Shown: positions 12,201-27,310, counted from the stretch's first letter. The stretch is 64,000 bases of DNA from Aptenodytes patagonicus (GCF_965638725.1 NC_134958.1:20739964-20803963); one strand, 5' to 3'. The notes: a model not told the origin generated them from the sequence alone. Numbers and translations: made by a program.

Positions 12201-15200
12201 TGGATATCTGAAAAGGGCCCCAGGGATTTTATGGTTATTGCCTTCCAGATTCAAATCAGAGAGATGCTCTCTGCATCACCAGGGCTTTTAATCAGGCCTG
12301 TGATGGAAGAAGCAGTGGAGCCAGGGACAGAGCCTGGCTCACAGTTATGTGTATCAGTGAGCAAGCAGAAATTTCCTTCCCCTCATGCTGCTGTGTTCTA
12401 ATTAGCACTTTGTCACTTGACCTGGAAGCACTCAGTGGTTACAAGCACAGAATAGTGACAAACATGGCTCATGTCTGTCTGGATGGCAGCTGATTGACCA
12501 CAGTGTGCATAACCACCCACTGCATGTCTGCTGTCTTGCAAGTCTCTGTGCCCAAGAAGCTAGACTTCTGAGGTCTGCCAGTGCTCAACTGTGATGGCCA
12601 AATGACTTTCAGGCTTTGTTGCTAAGAACTTTCTGACCATATAAGTGAATGCATTAGGGAACTCTTCCCTGTGAGTTTATTACATACTACTATTTATGTT
12701 CGAGAGTATTTCTCCGTACAAGGCCAGCAGAATACAGATAGCTAAGAAGGTGAGAAGTCTTCCTCTCTGAAATAAGCTTTGTCTTGCAGTTGCCGAAACA
12801 GTCCTGCTGGCTGAATGGATACAGTACAAGTGAGTATTCAGTTGCCTAAACATAGGTGTCTACAGCTGTTTTAGATGTCCTGTGTATCCAAGAGATCTGC
12901 ACAAAGCTGGCATATAACACAGGCTCTGCATGAGATCTGTGCCTTTTTTTGGAGAGGCAGCAGCAGACCAGGGACAAAACCTGAGGGCATCACAACATAG
13001 ATGGCTGTGATTAGGCAACTGACTCCCAACCTATGTGCCTGCAGGCTTGGGACCATGCTGAGCACTGCATTGACCACACTGATAACTAACTGCTACAGCA
13101 AGACAAAGAAAGGGTTATACAGATATCTGCAGCAACTTGGCACATGTGTAACATTTCGCAAAAACAAAACTTCCCCACATGAGTGGAACACTAGGATACA
13201 GCAGCCATGTTCTCTGCCCTAGGGCAAGAAGAGTTCATTTTAGGATTTTCCTTTGATTTTCCATACTTTGTTCTTATGCTGCTTTCATAAAACATTTGTT
13301 GTTTTTCTTTTCTCCAGGAAAAATAAACATCCTAACCAGTAAACAGATCAGGCAGTGAAGCTGGATTCAAAATAATCCATTGTGGGAAACCCAAAATACG
13401 AAAAAAATCTCAGCCAGAAATGTGATATTGCATTGAATTGTTCAGTTCACACGTATCTGTACCACCAGCTACTATTGTGTGGGAACAGAGCTGTCCCACT
13501 GCATGCTGTGTGCCGTGGAGAGCTAGTGCTGCTTTAGCTCAAGTGATCAGTTTTTGCACTCTTGAGTGCAGAGAGATCTATTTCTGCTGACAGGAAGCTC
13601 CAAATCCCACATGGCTGCAGAATCCGGAGTCTTTGAATCCTGTTAAAATATGTGCTGTCTGAATACTGCCATGTCAGAAGTGGAACAACCTAAGGTGTTC
13701 TCTTTGATATTACAGATGGCTGGCTGGCTGGCTAAGGAGGGTGGTGAAAAAAATGCTGTTATTAATAACGGAGGAATAGGTGGGAACAGATGTCATAGTG
13801 CTTTCTTCTTCATTTTCAACATTCCCCACATTGCCTCCCAGAACATGAGGCCAGTTTCGATCAGAAGCAAAAAGCCTCCAGGATTCCTGAAATTTTAGTT
13901 CACTCTTACTTGACTCTTGCTGTACTCTGCTAAATCAGAGTGAAGTTCTGAAACCAGGGATTTTGTCTTGTATCTCTCATTCTGTTTCCATCTGAGGGCC
14001 TGCCAGTGATTCTCTGCCAACATAATCTGTGACAGGCACTCAGGTTTTTTGCCATGTTCTCAAAACAAAGAGGAATCTGGCAGCCAATCTATTTTACAAG
14101 CTTGAGTATGATTTGCTGTTAGAATTTGCTGTACCGTCACACACTGCACCTAGAGAGGAAGGTGGTGAGGCTCGAAATGGTTTCTGCAGCAGGCAATACC
14201 ACAGTCTTCTACTAGGTACTGCTATCTATCTCCCACACAAACCAGCTGCTCACTGAGAGAGGCAGTTCAGTTGCTCAAGCAGAAAGGAGGTGACAGTCTA
14301 GGTGACTGACTGAACTACAGATTTCTTAAAAGCCCTGTAGATATGTATCTCAATGTTAATCTTCACAAGATGTTCATGTGGAGCTGGTGGACTGATTTCA
14401 TCATAGGTCTGATGAGTTCACAGAAAGTTTTCAAAGGGCTGAAGCTTTCGTGTCTAAGTAGCTGCCACTGCTGGGAGATAAAGGTGCAATTGGAAATCAA
14501 GTGATCTTACAGAAACTGCAGATAGGAATAGCTATAGTGGGTCAGCGCAAAGATCCTCTCTCCTCCAGCATCTGGTGCTTAAGACTCTTCCCTGAGTCCC
14601 CTGTGAGCCTGCATATCCCTTTAGGGGATATAGGCTGAAAGACATACGGCTAGTCTGCCTCCAAACCATGCCTTGGAAATACCTCTATGTGCTCGTGTCC
14701 CATTCACTCCATTTCCTCACCTTTGTGTTCCACACACGCAAAAAAATGGCAGGACTTTTTTACCCCCATCAGAGAGACCAAGGGACCTGTCACCGTTTTA
14801 AATGCATTGAGAATTTTTGGCATCTCAGGCTGGGCTAAGACAGACAGCATCACTGAAATCTACAGCAGTTTTGATGACCAAGGACTTAGGGATTCTACTC
14901 ACTGTGAGTAAATTATAAAAAGTTTGCTATCCTTTTGTGTTCAGCGTCTATTCTGCCCTGTGACACAAACCCAGAAAATATACCCACAAGATGAGAGTTT
15001 ATCTTAGCAGCTCTGGAGAAAGATCAGTGATTTAAAACATTCTTGATGGAAACCAGCATTACCAATGTTACTCAGAGAGACCTTTTGAGCACTAATTTAC
15101 TGTCCGCGTCAATGCCGAGATTCTGATGCTATTAAGAGGTTGCTGATTGCTGAAGCTATTTCTTTCCATTTCTCTTGCTGCAGTTGGGAGATTTTTAAAA

Positions 15201-18200
15201 TGTTCCATATGTGGAAGTTTATGTAAAATTGACACTGTGCCATAGTGATGCATAGTGAGTCTGGAACATCTAAATAATGATATTAATTTGCATATGATCC
15301 TCCATAGGGTGTGCCAGGACACCAGCAATGACTGCAGTAAGAAGTCTGTGTCTGAAGTAAGCACCTAATAACTCTTTTTGCAGGAGTTTTTAACACTGAA
15401 CTTATGCAGTCTGTGGCAAGGCTAGAGACTGAGAACATATTGCAGTTATTACAGAGCCTGAAGTCCAAGTTCCTTTTAAGACACGTCACCAGCAATGTGT
15501 TTTAATCAAAAGTATTTTAGTGAAGTAAATTGGAATCATCTGGACCTGGCTGGCATCATGTTCTCTCAAGTGTGATTTATTTCCTAATTCCTTTAATGAA
15601 CTTGATATCAATACTTTCTGATGAACATGAAGAACAAACAGCAAGGCTCTGTAATGCTTTCCATTAACACAGGTTATACAGAAAAGTTGCGGTTGTTGGC
15701 TTTGTCGCAGCAACAGGGAGAATCTTCAAAACAGGTCACAGGGCAGCAAGGGGAATGGTCAGAATGCTGTAAAAGGACCGTTTTCAGGGACAGAGCTTTC
15801 TTCCTTGCTATTGTTTAAGTAACAGGAGAATGAATTAATTCACTGATTTATCGCCAACATTTCATCCTGCTGGAAAAATATCTAAGAAGATACTCCAGGA
15901 CTTGGGGTGGGGGACATCCTGCAATGTTCCTCCTAACCCCATAGCCAGGGTCGCAAGCAGGATGGACACAAAATTACATTTTCAAGAAAGGGAAGAAGGA
16001 GGCAAGAAAGGTGTAGTGTGTGTTTGTGTGCGTGTGAAATAGCCATCATGTCAGAGTACCTAGTTTTCGCACAGCTCTAGCAGTCATAGCTAAAGATGAA
16101 CAGAGTACTCTCTTGCCTTTCTTTCAGTTTATTAGCAAGTGACCAATTTTGTTCAAAAGTTATTCACTGCTATCTGACTGAAAGACAGACAGATGGCATG
16201 AGTGCACAGACCTCACTCCAATCTTGGGAAACCAGGCTAAAATACAATGAGAGATGTACAGCTGACACAGTTTTAGTGACAGAAGGGAATACTATACACT
16301 CCTGCAGGTAGGGTGAACAGTGCTATGAAATGTACCGTTCCATTATTTTCGCAAAGCTTTTTGATTTTACCGTGTGGATTGACACTGTGGCACACAAGAT
16401 TTTCTGTACAAAACGCAAACAGCTCTTTCCCCTCTCACCACAGATAGTATTCTGTGTGTTACGAATATGTCACTGGGGAACACTCTGCATTGTAGATAAA
16501 AATTAAAAAAATCCCAAGTATAATACTTGGAACCACAGAAGGGTCTCAGAATAAAGCCCTGAATCTGTTCCAAGGTAGGAAGGAGGAGAGAGAGGGAATT
16601 TATAACTTTTTCTACCTTTTTTTTCTTCTTGATTTTGGCTGAGAAACAGAATTTAAGGAAGATTTTGAATACTCTGCCATAATTAAAAGCCTGGGAAGAG
16701 CTTCTTTGTATGCTTTTTTAACTGACATGCATTTGAACAAATTGCTGTAGTTCCCTAAACTGTTTGACATTTGCTCTTCTTAGGGCAAATTGTGGTTACA
16801 TCTACTTTTGACCCTGATATCTTCTGAAAGAGTAAGTTGCTCTCTACTAAGTTTAAACAATTGCATGTGCTAAATGCTTGTAATAAGTGCAGTGGCCTGT
16901 TAAATTAAGCTTGAATTTATTCCGGATATGTTAATTTTATGAATACTTTTGAATAAGTAATTATCATTTTGCCTGAAGCCTGTCATTTGGATGCTGCAAT
17001 AATTAGGGTGCCCATTAGCCAGATTTTATCATCTAACAACACAAAGCAAACACAGAAGGAAATTGCTGGGTGAGGAGAAAAAGTTTGTACCTTGAAGAAG
17101 AAGATACTGGGTTAAGAATTTAAAAGACATGTCTCTATAAGCAAGACAGGAGTTAAATTTTAAGTTTTTGGAGCTGATTCAACAGTGGTACGGTTACAGA
17201 GTTCCTCTCACAGATAGCCGTCACAGCTGGGTGACTGGAGGCAGAAGCAGGCGGTGGCCCATGGGGATGGTTGGGGGCAGCCACTCTTTGTGTTGAGTAG
17301 AGCATAAGAATCTGATGGCAGCCCACTAATGTGCATCTGGTAAAGAGAACAGTTCACATAAGCTGGTCATAAACAGATGAGATCAGTCTCAAGGAAATGA
17401 TGAGAACCTACAAATATCCTGGTGTTCACTGGCTGGGAATGGCATGAATCTCCCTCTCAGTTACCCAGTCCTGGGAGGTGCATAATCATTCTGTTATACT
17501 GCAATCTGGGCAGCAATTTTTAGCTCATTCCTACAAAACTGCATTATTGCCTTGCAAGGATTTTACTGCCATAGTTACCCACATGTATGTAAAGGTGCTT
17601 TTTAAAATAAACTCTTCTCTTTGTAGTTTGGGCTTATGTTCCCAGTAGAGTCCACCGAGTCTCTGCACTGTCCAGAGTTCAGTATTGCTGCACAGAAGAT
17701 GGAAGGAACTAGCTGGCTTTGGAGGGTTACCCATGGAAATAAAATGTGAGAAGACCTATGCCTCACACAGATGTGAGACATCATGGAGCAACAGGGTAGG
17801 GAATGCTATGCACAGAGCCAGTGCCAATCAGCAGACCAAAACAACTTGCCTTTGGTCAAGGAAGCAGCTCTTGTTCCTCCTCTGCCCCTGCTTGGCCAAA
17901 GTCAGGATGTGCCTTTCTGGGTGAGTCTAGGAATGAGGCACAGGAATGTAGGAAATGACAGGAAGGTGGATGGTCAGGGATTGCAGCCATGATTTACTGA
18001 AATGGAAGACGTTTGTGTGAGACACGCTTTCATCCCTTGAAAATAGATGCAAGAGTGTCCTTATATTTAAGGATGTCTTACATAGCTCTTTCGCTCCACC
18101 TAGTTAAGGCCTCAGTCCCGCAATCAGTATGTTGAATGCCGCTCACCTCAAAGCAATATGGTTACTTGCTGAAAGGCTGCTTAGCGTGTGTTGTCCATGC

Positions 18201-18750
18201 GCACACACACCTGCACTGGGAGATCTTGGTGCAAGGCTGTTGAGCGAAACTACTGGTGTGGGCATACGGAATTTCTTTTAAAGTTCATCTGTAAAGTGCC
18301 AGCTGCATTTCTGACTATAAAAATAGCAACAGTGCCCTTCATATAATGACTTTAAGGGCATAATTGTTCTTATATTAGTATAATAACTACTGTCTTCTCG
18401 TGCTTAGTGTTGCAAGAATAGCCAGAAGGCATTCAGCCTGCATGAAGCCTGCACCAGAGATGTTGTATTCTCCATAACACGTGGTAAAGTCCTCTATTGT
18501 TTCTGGAAATCTTTGTAGTTTGAATGCATTATTCAATGCTCTGATCATCTGTGTGCATGATAAACTGGGCACTTTTGACTATTGTTTTATAAAACTGTGG
18601 CTATGAAAATGAAATGACCTTTTATTTTATTTGGGCACCAAAGTGATTTATGAAAAGACACATCCATTTCCCTGCTGGGAAGTTCATGTGTGCTTTAAGC
18701 CCCAGAGCTGACTGTGGGCTGAGACTGTGCCTTTGGCATAGTTATTCACC

Positions 18751-18830
18751 ATTTATATTATTGGAGTGCACAGGAGGACTGAGCCCCTCGACTGCACCAG
18801 AGTCTACTATGCTAGGTGCTGCACAAAGAC
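18751..18830 (+). repeat. Possible relic of an ancient amniote interspersed repeat
   Basis: The block ending in a GCTAGGTGCTGCACAAA-like core at about 18811-18827 resembles the CTAGGCGCTGTACAAACA core of an old repeat that is common in turtle and crocodile genomes. Upstream TATTATT- and AGGAG-type blocks fall in matching order. Similarity fades soon after the core. I cannot name the family, and the match is from memory only. Confidence 0.3.
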
Positions 18831-21800
18831 GGTTTGAGGACCTCCCAAGCTTCAGTCTCTGTAAATGCCCTGGGACAATAGTCCTGGGGACAGAAGGACA
18901 CACTGCTTTTCCCCACGGGGTTCAAACGGCCCACGTGCAGGTTGTCATCCCTTGTATTTCAGTGGGGAGCTGGAGAGACAGGAGGAGGATTAGAACAGCA
19001 CAGAAAAGAAATCATTCGCATAGCCTTGCTTTAGTGCCTCCCCTCTCAGCTCTCTCCACAGCAAGGCCTTCCTCCAGAGCCACACCATTTTCACTTCACT
19101 GGGTTCTTGGCTCAATCTGGGCCTGTGAAACACTGCCCCATCTGTTGGGGGGGGGGGGGTGTGTCTCAGGACAACCCTCAATTGCGTGAAATGAAGCTGT
19201 GCTCAGCTTTAATCTGGAGTTACAGCTGAGTGCATCCAGCTTGGTTTGGGCAGCCATGATAGCTGGCTGAGCCCCCTTGGCTTCATCTGGTGAAGGGTAA
19301 ATGACTGAAAAGATGAAAACAGGGCTTTTTAATTGCCAAGCCACCTGAATCAATAGGGAACTCTGCATGCTACTACGTGTGGTCTCCATGGACCCCATAT
19401 GAAAGATGAAGGCAGCTGTGACCTCGCTTCACCACTCTTGCCTCAATCAATAGCTACCAGCTTTTAAAGTCCCAAAAGGTGTGATTAAGCCTCTGCTGCA
19501 TGAAGTTAGCCTTTCCTAGCATGCAGCCCATTGTCCTGACTGAAAGGACCTAAAGGCCCCTATTCTGTGAAGGTTAATGACCAGATGTCCCTGGAAGGAA
19601 GCCCATCAGCCCTGGCCCTCACTGCCAGGCATTACTGCAGCCGATTTCATTCCCCTTTGCACCCATGTCTTAGCTTCAGTGGGCAACACGGAACACTCCA
19701 CTTGAGTAAACAAGTATATGTGTGCAGGAATAATCCCAGTGATGTCCTGGGAAGGGACTGGAAAGAGTGTTATTCACTACTGTTTTGTGGAGGATGCTCT
19801 TAGTCTATGAGAGGAAGCATCAGAGGGATGCAAACTCAAACCCTTCCATAGCTGGGAGTATGACAGTGCATGTTTCAAGTCCATATATCCAGAACTTTCT
19901 CTGGAGCAGTCCCTCTTATGGAGTAAGTGCTTGTGTAAGCGTGATAGTGCCAGCAAGGCTTAAATCAGACTGTCTCCTTGTAATAGCAAAGCTTTAATAA
20001 TGCGTGAACAGGACAATTGCATTGTCTGTGTGAAAACAGTAAGGACAGGTTTATGGTTTGCAACGGCAGATGCTTCAGCACCTTTAACAGGAAGGCAAGG
20101 GGCAGTATAGTTTGGAGAAATAAATGAACAAAGCAAAAGTTGCCTCATATATGCTGTATGTAAGCTGCACATTTAGCAGTGCTAATGTTGATACATCATT
20201 CTCTAAGGGCCATTTCAATGTCACCATTTTCATGCAGAAATCCAACAGTACATACATCAACTTAAAAGGGTTCTTTGAGCAGCTGGCTTTCTTACTTGCA
20301 TTTTTCTTTTGCTCCGTCTCATTATTGATCCCAGAGCTCAAGAGGCTGTGAGGATGTCTCACTCCAAGGAAAACGCTAATACTGGTATCTTGCTCTCCGC
20401 ATGGTGTATTATTGACTGCAAGTTACTACACTCAGGCAGCACAGCTGGATAGGGAATTTGGTTAGCACAGTATAACCAGGGTATGTGGTAATTACTGGGA
20501 TGTCATTATCAGTCTTATGACGTGTTTTTGCAGTTGTTAATTAAGGGTCTTATTTTCCTTTGTATGTGAAAATTTTGAAAAACTTTAAGCAGTATTTCTA
20601 AATCTCTGGTCCCTATAGCCAGCAGCAGCTTTGCTTTTGGAGAAAGAAAAGCCCTGCAAGTCTTCTTTCTACAGGTTGTGCCTTGCAGGTGAGTCTGTGT
20701 GTAAGGACAGGTCACTAAGGATTTGCTGCTCAAGGATGGAGGCAGAAATAAACTTACGCATGCACAGAATATGGAGCACAGATGAATCCAGTCATGATTC
20801 AGTTTGAGTGCAAGATTAGTTTCCTTTGAAATGCCGTCAGAAAGCATTTGCTCACAATCTAGGTCACAGCAACAAAGGCTATGGGAGGGACTGACTGAAG
20901 GCAAAAGGAGTGAAGCTGAAATTACCTATGTTCAACAGCTGTCTAAGGCTAAGCCAGATGTTTGCAATGTTAAATATTCTGTGGGAACAGAGGTCTGTAC
21001 CCATGTAGACCCTGTAGTGGGAAGAAACTGAATTGTACATTTATGTAAGTCCAGACAATGACCTCGTAAGTGTCTTACCTGTGCTATTGCTAAAAATCTC
21101 TGCTTTTCTTCATGCTAAAAGAGTGCTGAACATTCATTTTCACAGCTAGCTCATACTATGGTTTTTTCTGCTGCTTCACTTCCTTTCCCTGAATAAAATA
21201 ATTGTTCTTTGAGCTCAGTACCGTGAACCAAACATTGATACAGATTAAGATGACCAGCAGATGATGGGAAACAGAAAATCCAGCTAGACTCATTCAGCAT
21301 AAACAAATATTTTGAGGTGCAGTTGCTCAGGCAGTGATTAGTTTGCCAGCTGTAGGCAGAGCTACAGAGGAAATTAAAAAGATGGAGTATGCTGAAAACT
21401 GGAGGGGGAAAGCAACTACATCAGGGTACACTGATTCATAATGCGGCAGGGAAAGAGTGGGGTTTAGACTAGGATCTGCTGGATTTTAAGATTCTTGCCT
21501 CTTTGAGAGTCAGCCCATCTGTGAGACGCTTTCTATACTGTCACGCCAGCAGTGGAGCGGAAACTTTTTTTTTTAATAGGCAGGAGGAGGGGGGAAAGCC
21601 CTGCATAAAAACCAAGCTCTCATAAGAGGAAAATATTGCATGTACCTTTTCAAACTCCTTCAGGATGCAGCTGCAGATAATGAAGACAAATGATTCCTTC
21701 AAAATGCCAATAAAGATAATAATGGAAACAAGCTATGCCTAGAATTCACCTCAGCTTTAGATTCTGATGGCAACAAAGATAATAGCATAATGGAGCCTAT

Positions 21801-24800
21801 TCATGCAGTAGGAGCAGAAACAGACAAAAGCTAGAAGGCTGAAGAGTTATTTAAAATCTCGAAGTGATGTATACAAAAGAGTCCGAGGCAGGAAATCATC
21901 GCCGAGATCCTGAAAACATGAACAGTACATGCTGAATAGCAGAAGTACATTACGGCCTCACTACCTTTACTGACAGATAGTACGAGTAGCATCTCTAGTG
22001 CCCTCTCCAAAATGGGATATCTCAGCAAAGAGCATTAAGTGGAAAAGAGTCAGAATGTTTTCAGAAATACAGTTCTTTTTGTCAAGAAACATCAAACAGT
22101 CAGGCCCCAAACCTCTCCTGTCAGCAATGGAACATTAGCCAGGAAAATTCAGCGGGTTTAGGGTAGGATTTCTACTGAAAAAGCAGCCACTTAGAGAAAA
22201 CATTCCATTAATTTTGGCACTCAATGGTGTTAAAAGAGACATGGGAAAGCTAGTTCCAAGTTCCTCTTCCTGACTTAGATGATGCCGTGAGCTTCAGTCT
22301 GACGATATGGAAGATGCCTGCCTATGGGAAGAGCTTTCTGGCAGCCTGGAGATTCTCCTAATCCCTGGAAATGACAAAAAGATCTGAGAGAAAGAAATCG
22401 AAACTATATGCACTTCTAAAACAGAATACTAGTCATCTTATCACTTCACACCTAATGCTATCTGGTAATGTGGCAAGGCTGGGGTGTCCTTTTGTGTCAC
22501 TTCCTCTGATTTTTAAGAAAATTTGGGACATAAATTAAACAGAATAGAAAAAACGTATTTTGAGCTGGAAGTTCTGGAGAGGGAACTGAGAAGATTCAAG
22601 GATGGGACGAACCAGATGGGGAAGTAGAAAGCCTGGTTCATTTCTGCCAAACTCATCACAGGATTCCTGGATGATAACGCAGGCACTGCCTGAGCCCTCG
22701 TGAAACCTGAGCAACAGGGTAGGCCTGTTCAACGTACAACAAAATATGAAGTTGTCACTAAGGTCTGTTGAGAACGAGGCTGTAAGTGTAAGGGACACGC
22801 ACACCATTGGAATAGCTGTACTTACAGATCACTTCTGAAAGTACAGCTGGCAGCCTATATTAATAAGGTTAAACCTGTTATCCAAGGAGACCATACGTAT
22901 ATCATGGGTGTCTGTGACCTCCCAGAAGGAGACTGACTACTAACTTCACTAGGATGGTTTAGAAATGATCTTGTAGCCCTTCAAGGCCTCTCCTCTACTG
23001 ATTTATCATCTCATATGTTTTTGAGAATCTATCTCACACCTGCCTTTGAAACCTCAGCCTGCTCCTTTTTAAACTTGCCCTGGTAGCTCTCTTAGACTTT
23101 CACACATTTGTAAAAATCCCCAGAGCCACAGTATTATCCCTCCTCAGAAAACCCGCCTGTGTCAAGGAGTCTCTGACACACAGGACAGCGGTGTGGGAGC
23201 AGAAGGGCTGTGCCACTGCTCCTGATGGTCACCGGTACTCTGGGCTTCCCCAGCCATCTGTCATCTCTCAGACGCTAAAGCTATTGCAGCAGGAGCAGTC
23301 TCTGTTACACAGGCACAGTCCATATTACAGTGGGGCCTCTGATTGGAGGCAGTGGTATATTAATCCTAAATAGAAAAATACTGCTACTAAGAGAACAAAG
23401 ACTTTCAACTGAGATTAACATTTTATTGCCTGGGCGGTAGGTATCAAAGGGCTTTACGGCTCTTCTGGAGGCACTTCAGTCCAGTTGGATTAAAATCAGC
23501 ACAGCTGTTCCCCAACTGGTTTTAAAAATGCTTCCAGCAAGTGCCACTTCCTGCTGTTGCTGTCCTTCTGGAAGCTGCACCGTCCTGCTCAGCTCAGCTC
23601 AGAGACTTGCTCTTCCACTTCCTCCTCCTCCTCCCCTGTGTGTTTGCTTCAGACCTAGCAGTCTCCATCCCCGCATCCTCTCCGCACGTCCCAGCAACAA
23701 CCTTCGGCACAAAATTGATGAGTAGAGCATGGCGGAGGGTTACCAGTAAGCAAAGGAAATCGCACACACAAACAAGTGAGGCTGTGAGTATGGGAGATGT
23801 CAGGCTTCTCTTGCTCTGCTCTCCCCTCTACTCCTGGGCTTGGGCACCAGGAGTGTATAGCTCTGACTGGTTCTTCCTGCAGTGATGGGACAAGGTGAGC
23901 TCTGCTGCAGCCAGCCGACTCCTCATCTGCCTTGGGGCTGCTCAGCAGAGGCAGTAGCACAGGCGTTTCCTTGTACAGGCCATGTGGAGGTCAAACTTTC
24001 AGATGGTGAGGACTGCACAACCAGCAGTAACAATTCATTGTTTCTGCCTCTGCTGTGGCCGATGGGGCGCAGAAACCTTTGGTAGCAATGCAGGGATGAA
24101 AAGGGGCTGGGAGACTCAGGCCTCTAGCTGCACTTGGAAGCGAGCAATAGAGCGTGTACATTTAAAAGAAAATAGTTGAAAGCGCCTGTGGTGAAGAAGG
24201 CAGGACAGCAGGACCGGAGCAGCTCCTCTTCTGCTAAAGAGCTGCAGATGGGTGATCCTGGTGGGAAGCTGAACAGCAGAGTGACAGAAGTAGGGTTCAG
24301 AGTTTGTCTCAGCTCCTTCGATTGCTCTCCAATGCGCTGCATCGAATAAGACTCTTGCTGTGCTCTAGCCTAGATTTCACTCCATCCCTAGGATGCAGAT
24401 GCCATCTGCAGGAGCTGCTCGATTCAGCCTCCTGCAAGCCACAATAGCTGTGAAGGGAAGATTTAATTCTAGTAGTCAAAGAGGTGTCAGAAAAGAGGCT
24501 CTGCCTGCGTCTCTGCCTGCACCCTGAGAAGGAAGCACAACCCTTTTTTGTGGAGAGAGCTGCAAAGGTGGGTGGCAGCAAAACTGCCTCCCAGCGTGGG
24601 TCCAGGGGCAGGGGAGACTGGTTGGCTCAGACACCCCTCCTATTTTAGGCTGTAGATTGAAGGTCTCTCCCTGTAGAGCTGGGGTCTTCCCACCTCCAGC
24701 AAAAGTGTGTTTGACAGTATTTAGACAGAAAGACTGGAGTTGTCTGCTCCCAGAGCTGACTTCTTCCCCAATATGCCTCTTGGGTTCTCCTAAATACACA

Positions 24801-27231
24801 GGTCTGTGGGACTCTTACCTAGTCCTGACTCGAGGACCAACTTCTAAGGCAGATGCTATGGTGTTCTTATCTCAGCCTGTTACCGGTTTCTAAGAAGGAT
24901 GGGTATGGTTTTGAATGGTCGTTGGCTTCATGAGTTGTGTTTTATCTTGCTAAAAGCCTCATTCAGTGAAATATATCAAGAAGCCCTGAGCACACCCCAA
25001 CACCTCTCTCTGTCTTTTGGGTCACAGTGCAGGTAATGAAATATCAAGACTGAGCTGAAAACAACTTGCTGTAAGCCAGGTCCCAACTCACCAGAAAACA
25101 AAACGCAGAAAGTGGCTTGTCCTGCTGTGGAGGTTTCCACGGATGACTGAAGATTGTCAGGTGTGGATAAGCTGCCATCATATTAGAAGCATTTAATAGC
25201 AATCAGCAGTTAAAAATAGCTTTAATACCATCCATACTTCCCTTGCATACTAGGGAATTGCAGTGCCTGGTGCTGAAGGGCGTAACTTTATGGTCATTTT
25301 TGCCAACTGTTTCACTAAATCCCCCAAATTTCTGTCTTGTGGATGTATGGAATGTGTTCCCTGCTGCCATCCCTCTCTGAAGGGATGGAGCTCTGGGCTC
25401 TCTGCAGCTGAGATGTGCCCAACAGTGGTGCCCAGCACTCAGCCCTCCGCGCTTTCTTCCCTCCAGATGTGAGAAATGCACATAGTGGTACTTGCCAAAT
25501 TAAGCATTCTCCTGCAGTGAGCGAAGAGAGCACGCAATTTGGCTCTCCAGAGTGTGTGTGAGCAGATGGCAGGTGAGCTCTACCTTCCTGAGAGGGAAAA
25601 CACTTGTTCCCAGAGGTTTAGGGGTGAAAGCGCGGCCAGCAGTGCCTGGGCTTGCAAAAAATCCTGAGGTAAGAAAGCTGAACTGTGCCTCCCCCCTCAG
25701 TTTCCAGCAGTGTTTAGGAAAGAAGGCAACAGATGCCATCCATTTAAAACAAGCATGTCAGCAACAACCACGGCCTGAACCAAAACAGATGTCATCTCTA
25801 TGGCTGTTAAGCCTGATATTTCACAGACTGCCATAAGCGCTGGACAGTGTAGCTTGAGGTTCCCCAGTCGCTCGTTGTACCTCCTGAAATGAAGACCTCA
25901 TGCTCACAACTCCGAATCCAGTTAATCTGCCATCAGCACAAAATAGTCCTCCTTCTTCCTGACATCTCTGGGAAAAGACTTTGCATACACTTGGACTCTG
26001 CTGAATAACTAGAAAAGGCAATTTTTCAAGCTCCCCAACGATACAGGAGGACCAACGGCACTGCAACTTGTAAATAGGTGCCTGTTTTCAGAATAGTAAA
26101 AGTTTGCCATCCTATTCTTTTATTATATGATCTATTTGGAAGTTAAGCATGTTTACTCTACTGAATTTCCCTTTTGGTACTAATAAACTCCTCACAGCAA
26201 GGTTGTTCTCCCAAACACAATTTGTGCAGGATCCAGCACTTCTCTCACAAGTAAAAATCATCTTAAACACCTCTTTTCTTCATCTGGAGAAGTAAAATGT
26301 GCCCCAGAAATAAGTTTTGAAAAGCAGCTTCCATGCTACTTGAGCCACTCCTTACACCCAACCTGAACTTTAGAACAGTTCCTGTGCTCTCTCTAGGTAT
26401 TTACAAGACAGCATTATCATCTGATTTACTGAGAGTCTGCTGAATGCTTGGGAGGGACTTTCAGAGGGGTTTTAGAGTTGCGTACATCTGTCTAAAAGGC
26501 AGCTCTTGTACGAGATTAAAACAAACTTTTTGACTTCCTGAGTGCCAGCATTTTAGAGGAAAAATTATCACAGCAACTTGAATTGCTATCGGTGAATCAA
26601 ATAATAAACATCAGTCTGAGGTAATTAATATCCCAGGGGACGAGAAATCTAGGGAGTGTTATTTCTCAGTGGCGCCCGAGCATGGGTAAGGAACTTGACC
26701 TTCAGTGTCTTTTGTGACACTGGCTTGCGCAGCACAGACTCGCTGCCATACCGCTAGTGTGAGGAATAAATGCTTTCTCCTCTGGCAGTTATTAATCTAC
26801 TTATTTTGATATTAGGGATTTTGTGTAGCGATTATAAGCAATATACAATCAAAAGTGAAGCTTAAATTCATATTCTTGGAGATTACACGGTGGCACTGAG
26901 AATACTGTATCACAGAAAAAAATTACAAAAGCAAAGATTGTATCTCAAACCATGTGGTATCACAACTAAATATTCACTCATGTTCTTACTGAAATATCCC
27001 ACCTGCCACGTTCTTAGCTTACAGCTCACCTAATTCCCCTGGCTTTGCTGCTGTGGCACAAGACATAGGGGAATGCGACTATTTGATTTTTTTTCTTACA
27101 AATTGTCCAACATGAATTTTACAACCCCTTTTTTCAGTTTGTTACTGAAAATATGCCAATGTCAAAATGTCTTTGTGATCTTTTTAATTAGCTGCCCCAA
27201 CTAGCTCCAACTTTGACATAGTCTATGCATA

Positions 27232-27310
27232 GTTTACTATACTAGATTACTATAGTACTACTATACTATATTATTACTATAGCATAATTACTATAATTAC
27301 TATATTACTT
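27232..27310. repeat. TA/ACTAT-rich low-complexity repeat
   Basis: About 80 bases built from irregular repeats of TACTA and ATTACTATA units. This is a degenerate AT-rich microsatellite in the intergenic region. No coding or RNA feature overlaps it. Confidence 0.75.

Noticed and set aside
18650-19189. 179-codon open frame in the intergenic region
   Set aside because: It overlaps a probable old repeat relic, has no recognisable domain, and ends in a poly-G run; likely chance.
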